The notes under the pieces: generated by a model | Seen by the model: the letters and a program-made list of their open reading frames with translations, nothing else | The model's database searches: none | Told to the model about the DNA's origin: nothing | Position numbers and translations under genes: made by a program | Shown here: positions 55,801 to 64,000 of the stretch, in pieces | Position numbering within the stretch: position 1 is the stretch's first letter | Layout: each line of letters starts with the position of its first letter | DNA from: Pachyseris speciosa | Taxonomy: Eukaryota; Cnidaria; Anthozoa; Scleractinia; Pachyseridae | Assembly: GCA_016490735.1 (NCBI GenBank) | Contig: JAEMWC010001017.1 | Coordinates: 95,001-159,000, forward strand | DNA length: 64,000 nucleotides | Reading direction: 5' to 3'

Positions 55801-58800
55801 ACTGTACACTTCTTGCTTTCTGTGGATGTGTTTGTGACGTCTTTAAGATCTTGCAAATCTCTACATTTGTGTGGATGTGTTTGTGACGTCTTAAGATCTT
55901 GCAAAACTCTACGCTTCTTGCATTCCTTGGATGTGTTTAAGACGTCTTTAACATCTTGCAAAACTCTGCTCTTGTGTGGATGTGTTTGTGACGTCTTAAG
56001 ATCTTGCAAAACTCTACACTTCTTGCCTTCTGTGGATGTGATTGTAAGGTCTTTAAGATCTTTTAAAGCTCTACACGTGTGCGGATGTGTTTGTGACGTC
56101 TTAAGATCTTGCAAAACTCTACACTTCTTGCCTTCTGTGGATGTGATTGTGACGTCTTTAAGATCTTGCAAGATTCTACACTTGTGTGGATGTGTTTGTG
56201 ATGGTTTAAGATCTTGCAAAACTCTACTCTTCTTGCCTTCTGTGGATGTGTTTGTGACGTCTTTAACATCTTGCAAAACTCTGCTCTTGTGTGGATTTGT
56301 TTGTGACGTCTTAAGATCCTGCAAAACTCTACGCTTTTTCCGTTCTGTGGCCGTGTTTGTGACGTCTTAAGATCTATCAAAACTCTACGCTTCTTGCCTT
56401 CTGTGGATGTGTTTATGACGTCTTTAAGATCTGGCAAAACTCTACACGTGTGCGGATGTGTTTGTGAGGTCTTAAGATCTGGCAAAACTCTACGCTTCTT
56501 GCTTTCTGTGGATGTGTTTGTGACGTCTTTAAGATCTTGCAAAACTCTACACTTGTGTGGATGTGTTTGTCACGTCTTAAGATCTTGCAAAACTCTACGC
56601 TTCTTGCCTTCTGTGGATGTGTTTGTGACGTCTTTAAGATCTTGCAAAACTCTGGACTTGTGTGGATGTGTTTGTGACGTCTTAACATCTTGCAAAACTC
56701 TACGCTTTTTGCCTTCTGTGGATGTGTTTGTGACGTCTTAAGATCTTGCAAAACTATACGCTTCTTGCCTTCTGTGGATGTGTTTTTGACGTGTTTAAGA
56801 TCTCGCAAAACTCAACACTTGTGTGGATGTGTTTTTGACGTCTTAAGATCTTGCAAAATTCTACGCTTCTTGCCTTCTGTGGATGTGTTTGTGACGTCTT
56901 TAAGATATTGCAAAACTCTGCACTTGTGTGGATGTGTTTGTGACGTCTTAACATCTTGCAAAACACTACGCTTCTTGCCTTCTGTGGATGTGTTTGTGAC
57001 GTCTTAAGATCATGCAAAACTCTACGCTTCTTGCCTTCTGTGGATGTGTTTGTGACGTCTTTAAGATAATGCAAAACTCTACACTTGTGTGGATGTGTTT
57101 GTGACGTCTTAAGATCTTGCAAAACTCTACGCTTCTTGCTTTCTGTGGATGTGTTTGTGACGTCTTTAAGATCTTGCAAAACTCTACACTTGTGTGGATG
57201 TGTTTGTGACGTCTTAACATCTTGCAAAACTCTACGCTTCTTGCCTTCTGTGGATGTGTTTGTGACGTCTTTAAGGTCTTCCAAAACTCTACACTTGTGT
57301 GGATGTGTTTGTGACGTCTTAATTTCTTGCAAAACTCTACACTTCTTGCCTTCTGTGGATGTGTTTGTGACGTCTTTAAGATGTTACAAAACTCTACACT
57401 TGTGTTTATGTAATTGTGACGTCTTAAGATCTTGAAAAACTCAACACTTCTTGCCTTCTGTGGATGTGTTTGTGACGTCTTTAAGATCTTGCAAACCTCT
57501 ACATTTGTGATGATCTGTTTGTGACGTCTTAAGATCTTGCAAAACTCTACGCTTCTTGCCTTCTGTGGATGTGTTTGTGACGTCTTCAAAATCTTCCAAA
57601 ACTCTACACTTGTGTGGATGTGTTTGTGACGTCTTAAGATCTTGCAAAACTCTACGCTTCCTTCCTTCTGTGGATGTGTTTTTGACGTGTTTAAGATCTT
57701 GCAAAACTCTACACTTGTGTGGATGTGTTTGTGACGTCTTAAGATCTTGCAAAACTCTACGCTTCTTGCCTTCTGTGGATGTGTTTGTGACGTCTTTAAG
57801 ATCTTGCAAAACTCTACACTTGTGTGGATGTGTTTGTGACGTCTTAACATCTTGCAAAACTCTACGCTTTTTGCCTGCTGTGGATGTGTTTGTGACGTCT
57901 TAAGATCTTGCAAAACTCTACGCTTCTTGCCTTCTGTGGATGTGTTTTTGACGTGTTTAAGATCTCGCAAAACTCTACACTTGTGTGAATGTGTTTGTGA
58001 CGTCTTAAGATCTTGCAAAACTCTACGGTTCTTGCTTTCTGTGGATGTGTTTGTGACGCCTTTAAGATCTTGCAAAACTCTACACTTGTGTGGATGTGTT
58101 TGTGACGTCTTAAGATCTTGCAAAACTCTACGCTTCTTGCCTTCTGTGGATGTGTTTGTGACGTCTTTAAGATCTTGCAAAACTCTATACTTGTGTGGAT
58201 GTGTTTGTGACGTCTTAATTTCTTGCAAAACTCAACACTTCTTGCCTTCTGTGGATGTGTTTGTGACGTCTTTAAGATCTTGCAAAACTCTACACTTGTG
58301 TGGATGTGTTTGTGACGTCTTAAGATCTTGCAAAACTCTACGCTTCTTGCCTTCTGTGGATGTGTTTGTGACGTCTTCAAAATCTTCCAAAACTCTACAC
58401 TTGTGTGGATGTGTTTGTGACGTCTTAAGATCTTGCAAAACTCTACGCTTCTTGCCTTCTGTGGATGTGTTTTTGACGTGTTTAAGATCTTGCAAAACTC
58501 TACACTTGTGTGGATGTGTTTGTGACGTCTTAAGATCTTGCAAAACTCTACGCTTCTTGCCTTCTGTGGATGTGTTTGTGACGTCTTTAAGATCTTGCAA
58601 AACTCTACACTTGTGTGGATGTGTTTGTGACGTCTTAACATCTTGCAAAACTCTACGCTTTTTGCCTGCTGTGGATGTGTTTGTGACGTCTTAAGATCTT
58701 GCAAAACTCTACGCTTCTTGCCTTCTGTGGATGTGTTTTTGACGTGTTTAAGATCTCGCAAAACTCTACACTTGTGTGAATGTGTTTGTGACGTCTTAAG

Positions 58801-61770
58801 ATCTTGCAAAACTCTACGGTTCTTGCTTTCTGTGGATGTGTTTCTGACGCCTTTAAGATCTTGCAAAACTCTACACTTGTGTGGATGTGTTTGTGACGTC
58901 TTAAGATCTTGCAAAACTCTACGCTTCTTGCCTTCTGTGGATGTGTTTGTGACGTCTTTAAGATCTCGCAAAACTCTATACTTGTGTGGATGTGTTTGTG
59001 ACGTCTTAATTTCTTGCAAAACTCAACACTTCTTGCCTTCTGTGGATGTGTTTGTGACGTCTTTAAGATCTTGCAAAACTCTACACTTGTGTGGATGTGT
59101 TTGTGACGTCTTAAGATCTTGCAAAACTCTACGCTTCTTGCCTTCTGTGGATGTTTTTGTGACGTCTTTAAGATCTTGCAAAACTCTATACTTGTGTGGA
59201 TGTGTTTGCGACGTCTTAACATCTTGCAAAACTCTACGCTTCTTGCCTTCTGTGGATGTGTATGTGACGTCTTAAGATCTTGCAAAACTCTACGCTTCTT
59301 GCCTTCTGTGGATGTGTTTGTGACGTCTTTAAGATCTTGCAAAACTCTGGACTTGTGTGGATGTGTTTGTGACGTCTTAACATCTTGCAAAACTCTACGC
59401 TTCTTGCCTTCTGTGGATGTGTTTGTGACGTCTTAAGATCATGCAAAACTCTACGCTTCTTGCCTTCTGTGGATGTGTTTGTGACGTCTTTAACATCTTG
59501 CAAAACCTTACACTTGTGTGGATGTGTTTGTGCCGTCTTAAGATCTTGCAAAACTCTACGCTTCTTGCTTTCTGTGGATGTGTTTGTGACGTCTTTAAGA
59601 TCTTACAAAACTCTACACTTGTGTTTATGTAATTGTGACGTCTTAAGATCTTGAAAAACTCAACACTTCTTGCCTTCTGTGGATGTGTTTGTGACGTCTT
59701 TAAGATCTTGCAAACCTCTACATTTGTGATGATCTGTTTGTGACGTCTTAAGATCTTGCAAAACTGTACGCTTCTTGCCTTCTGTGTATGTGTTTTTGAC
59801 GTGTTTAAGATCTTGCAAAACTCTACACTTGTGTGGATGTGTTTGTGACGTCTTAAGATCTTGCAAAACTCTACGCTTCTTGAATCTGTGGATGTGTTTG
59901 TGACGTCTTTAAGATCTTGCAAAACTCTACACTTGTGTGGATGTGTTTGTGACGTCTTAAGATCTTGCAAAACTCTACGCTTTTTGCCTTCTGTGGATGT
60001 GTTTGTGACGTCTTTAAGATCTTACAAAACTCTACACTTATGTTTATGTAATTGTGACGTCTTAAGATCTTGCAAAACTCAACACTTCTTGCCTTCTGTT
60101 GATGTGTTTGTGACGTCTTTAAGATCTTGCAAAACTCTACATTTGTGATGATATGTTTGTGACGTCTTAAGATCTTGCAAAACTCTACGCCTCTTGCCCT
60201 CTGTGGATTTGTTTGTGACGTCTTGAAGATCTTGCAAAACTCTACACTTGTGTGGATGTATTTGTGACGTCTTAAGATCTTGCAAAACTCAACACTTCTT
60301 GCCTTCTGTGGATGTGTTTGTGACATCTTTAAGATTTTGCAAAACTCTACATTTGTGATGATGTGTTTGTGACGTCTTAAGATCTTGCAAAACTCTACGC
60401 CTCTTGCCCTCTTTTGATGTGTTTGTGACGTCTTGAAGATCTTGCAAAACTCTGCATTTGTGTGGATGTAATTGTGACGTCTTAAAATGTTGCAAAACTC
60501 TACACTTTTTGCTCTCTGTGGATGTGTTTTTGACGTCTTTAAGATCTTGCAAAACTCTACGCTTCTTGCCTTCTGTGGATGTGTTTTTGACGTGTTTAGG
60601 ATCTTGCAAAACTCTACACTTGTGTGGATGTGTTTGTGACGTCTTAAGATCTTGCAAAACTCTACGCTTCTTGCCTTCTGTGGATGTGTTTGTGACGTCT
60701 TAAGATCTTGCAAAACTCTACACTTCTTGCCTTCTGTTGATGTGTTTGTGACCTCTTTAAGATCTTGCAAAACTCTACATTTGTGTGGATGTAATTGTGA
60801 CGTCTTAAGATCTTGCAAAACTCTACGCTTCTTGCCTTCTGTGGATGTGTTTTTGACGTGTTTAAGATCTTGCAAAACTCTACACTTGTGTGGATGTGTT
60901 TGTGACGTCTTAAGATCTTGCAAAACTCTACGCTTCTTGCCTTCTGTGGATGTGTTTGTGACGTCTTTAAGATCTTGCAAAACTCAACACTTGTGTGGAT
61001 GTGTTTGTGACGTCTTAACATCTTGCAAAACTCTACGCTTTTTGCCTTCTGTGGATGTGTTTGTGACGTCTTAAGATCTTGCAAAACTCTACGCTTCTTG
61101 CCTTCTGTGGATGTGTTTTTGACGTGTTTAAGATCTCGCAAAACTCTACACTTGTGTGAATGTGTTTGTGACGTCTTAAGATCTTGCAAAACTCTACGGT
61201 TCTTGCTTTCTGTGGATGTGTTTGTGACGCCTTTAAGATCTTGCAAAACTCTACACTTGTGTGGATGTGTTTGTGACGTCTTAAGATCTTGCAAAACTCT
61301 ACGCTTCTTGCCTTCTGTGGATGTGTTTGTGACGTCTTTAAGATCTTGCAAAACTCTATACTTGTGTGGATGTGTTTGTGACGTCTTAATTTCTTGCAAA
61401 ACTCAACACTTCTTGCCTTCTGTGGATGTGTTTGTGACGTCTTTAAGATCTTGCAAAACTCTACACTTGTGTGGATGTGTTTGTGACGTCTTAAGATCTT
61501 GCAAAACTCTACGCTTCTTGCCTTCTGTGGATGTGTTTGTGACGTCTTTAAGATCTTGCAAAACTCTATACTTGTGTGGATGTGTTTGTGACGTCTTAAC
61601 ATCTTGCAAAACTCTACCCTTCTTGCCTTCTGTGGATGTGTATGTGACGTCTTAAGATCTTGCAAAACTCTACGCTTCTTGCCTTCTGTGGATGTGTTTG
61701 TGACGTCTTTAAGATCTTGCAAAACTCTGCACTTGTGTGGATGTGTTTGTGACGTCTTAACATCTTGCAA
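52890..61770. repeat. Second higher-order family in the satellite
   Basis: A ~630-bp block starting with the tttttgcctgctgtgg or tttttgccttctgtgg variant and containing acggttcttgctttctg and cttaatttcttgc recurs at about 52,890, 57,852 (partial), 58,643 and 61,023. Near-identity between copies 2-8 kb apart implies recent unequal exchange or replication-based duplication. Confidence 0.7.
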
Positions 61771-63385
61771 AACTCTACGCTTCTTGCCTTATGTGGATGT
61801 GTTTGTGACGTCTTTAACATCTTGCAAAACTCTGCTCTTGTGTGGATGTGTTTGTGACGTCTTAAGATCCTGCAAAACTCTACGCTTTTTACCTTCTGTG
61901 GATGTGTTTGTGACGTCTTAAGATCTATCAAAACTCTACGCTTCTTGCCTTCTGTGGATGTGTTTATGACGTCTTTAAGATCTTGCAAAACTCTACACGT
62001 GTGCGGATGTGTTTGTGACGTCTTAAGATCTTGCAAAACTCTACACTTCTTGCTTTCTGTGGATGTGTTTGTGACGTCTTTAAGATCTTGAAAAACTCTA
62101 CACTTGTGTGGATGATTTTGTGACGTCTTAAGATGTTGCAAAACTTTACACTTCTTGCTTTCTGTGGATGTGTTTGTGACGCGTTTAATATCTTGCAAAA
62201 CTCTACACTTGTGTGGATGTGTATGTGACGTCTTAAGGTCTTGCAAAACTCTACGCTTCTTGCCTTCTGATTATGTGTTTGTGACGTCTTTAAGATCTTG
62301 CAAAACTCTACTCTTTTGCCTTCTGTGGATGTGTTTGTGACGTCTTTAAGATCTTGCAAAACTCTGCACTTGTGTGGATGTGTTTGTGACGTCTTAACAT
62401 CTTGCTAAACTCTACGCTTTTTGCCTTTTGTGGATGTGTTTGTGACGTCTTAAGATCTTGCAAAACTCTACGCTTCTTGCCATCTGTGGATGTGTTTTTG
62501 ACGTCTTTAAGATCTTGCAAAACTACACTTGTGTGGATGTGTTTGTGACGTCTTAAGATCTTGCAAAACTCTACGCTTCTTGCTTTCTGTGGATGTGTTT
62601 GTGATGCCTTTAAGATCTTGCAAATCTCTACACTTGTGTGGATGTGTTTGTGACGTCTTAAGATCTTGCAAAATTGTACGCTTCTTGGCTTCTGTGGATG
62701 TGTTTGTGACGTCTTGAAGATCTTGCAAAACTCTACACTTGTGTGGATGTGTTTGTGACGTCTTAAGATCTTGCAAAACTTTACACTTCTTGCCTTCTGT
62801 GGATGTGTTTGTGACGTCTTTAAGATCTTGCAAAACTCTACACTTGTGTGGATGTTTTTGTGACGTCTTAAAATCTTGCAAAACTCTACGCTTCTTGGCT
62901 TCTGTCGATGTGTTTCTGACGTCTTTAAGATCTTGCAAAACTCTGCACTTGTGTGGATGTTTTTGTGACGTCTTAAGATGTTGCAAAACTCTACGCTTTT
63001 TGTCTTCTGTGGATGTGGTTGTGACGTCTTTAAGATCTTGCAAAACTCTACACTTGTGTGGATGTGTTTGTGACGTCTTAAGATCTTGCAAAACTCTACG
63101 CTTCGTGCCTTCTGTGGATGTGTTTCTGACGTCGTTAAGATCTTGCAAAACTCTACACTTGTGTGGATGTGTTTGTGACGTTTTAAGATCTTGCAAAACT
63201 CTTCACCTTTTGCCTTCTGTGGATGTGTTTGTGACGTCTTTAAGATCTTGCAAAACTCTGCACTTGGGTTGATGTGTTTGTGACGTCTTGAGATCTTGCC
63301 AAACTCTACACTTTTTGTGTTCTGTGGATGTGTTTGTGACCTCTTTAAGATCTTGCACACTTTGCGATTGTGTGGACGTGTATTT

Positions 63386-64000
63386 TACTTACGATGGTGA
63401 AAGGCTTGCTTAAAAGTTTTCTTTTTGCAACACAGGTTGGAAGAGGGGGGAATAACAGCTGAACGGAACCGGCACTTGATGACGGTTGGTTGCAGAGTGG
63501 ATTTCAACGTGGGCAGTGGATGCTAAGTAGGGTAAGATAAACTAATAGTAACGTTTCCAAGACAATCGGTTCTATTAAGTAAAACTGACACTTGTGTAGC
63601 AATGGATTCGTCCCCATCTGCAGCCTTTTGTGAAGAAAATTTGAAGTTATATAGTTTGTACACGCACCCACAAGCAGTTTAAATTGATTAAATATACAAA
63701 CTATTATCGCAGAGTTTCAGAGTTTTTCACAAAACAAGGCTCTTTAATACTTTTCAGGTTTCGTTGTTGAAAGAAATGTGTCTAACACTACGCTTGACCA
63801 CCAGTTGACAGGAAGAACGAGGTTGATTTTATTTGGCAATAATTATTGGTAACTCATAATATGTCGAATTCGGTTTAAAATCGAACCGCAACGTATACAA
63901 AGAAGGTATGCGCTCGAATTTTTTATTCTTTATTCGTTAGTCCCTACCACTGAAAATCAGAGAAAACTTAAGTGTCATTTTAATCGTTGATTTCCTGTTA
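63386..64000. other. Unique DNA right of the satellite, no gene seen
   Basis: The satellite decays within ~25 bp (gatcttgcacactttgcgattgtgtggacg). The remaining ~600 bp is AT-rich with no supported feature. Confidence 0.45.

Larger units (their letters stand above)
44735..63385. repeat. 18.6-kb satellite: alternating 48- and 57-bp monomers
   Basis: Built from a 105-bp dimer. Monomer A (48 bp) carries ctacacttgtgtggatg and monomer B (57 bp) carries ctacgcttcttgccttctg. Both share tgtttgtgacgtctt(t)aagatcttgcaaaac, so B is A plus a 9-bp difference in the middle. About 175 dimers are present. Variants include cacttg/catttg/cacgtg/ctgctcttg for A and acgcttc/acacttc for B. Since 48 and 57 are multiples of three and the consensus avoids stops in certain frames, long cysteine-rich (plus) and lysine-rich (minus, up to 789 codons) frames appear. 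Without starts, splice sites or a unique domain, they are best read as satellite artefacts. Confidence 0.92.

Noticed and set aside
44735..63385. Dozens of long frames (for example 46509-48878 minus, 46784-48496 plus) as genes of a repeat protein family
   Set aside because: They follow from monomers of 48 and 57 bp without stops in certain frames, exist on both strands at once, and have no unique domain, start context or splice signals.
44735..63385. CRISPR-like array
   Set aside because: The intervals between conserved cores are themselves repeated variants, not unique spacers, and the context is eukaryotic.

Overview
The window is nuclear DNA of an animal, most likely a cnidarian (coral or anemone). 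That is inferred from its load of eukaryotic transposons (a Polinton/Maverick, a THAP-DDE transposase relic, a Penelope-like retroelement, MITEs), AT-rich intergenic DNA, long satellite and microsatellite DNA, and the lack of bacterial-style operons outside the Polinton. No rRNA, tRNA or complete host gene was recognised. Only a HIRAN-like exon (40.7-41.1 kb) and an acidic exon-like segment (37.3-37.6 kb) look like host coding sequence.

Layout: 1-7.4 kb is intergenic DNA with a GC-rich foldback, an inverted-repeat element, a 60-bp minisatellite (nine copies), a triplet microsatellite, a second foldback, a broken THAP/DDE transposase gene and a Harbinger-type MITE. 7440-27513 is a 20,074-bp Polinton/Maverick (adintovirus-like) with ~310-320 bp inverted termini flanked by the 6-bp target duplication AACACT. 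28.6-33.1 kb holds a Penelope-like element with repeated ends, two hammerhead-ribozyme-like motifs, and an RT gene split by ~620 bp of foreign DNA. 33.1-44.7 kb is mostly featureless, with a TTAA-flanked foldback element. 44.7-63.4 kb is an ~18.6-kb satellite of alternating 48- and 57-bp monomers with higher-order duplications.

The Polinton carries a replication and integration set (protein-primed DNA polymerase B, retrovirus-type integrase with chromodomain) and a virion set (major capsid, penton-like minor capsid, packaging ATPase, adenain-like protease, zinc-ribbon/PLA2 protein, basic and hydrophobic core proteins, coiled-coil protein, two collagen-stalk fibres). It also carries accessory genes: an HNH endonuclease, a BRO-N/VRR-NUC nuclease, a TFIIB/VLTF3-like zinc-ribbon factor and two unknowns. 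Capsid, ATPase, fibre and polymerase genes share a TCTAA box a few bases to ~20 bases before a TATATG-type start. Most accessory genes lack it, which suggests two expression classes. Single nonsense codons and 1-2 nt shifts break about half of the genes, so this copy is probably a recent but defective integrated element. Capsid, ATPase and several small genes remain intact.
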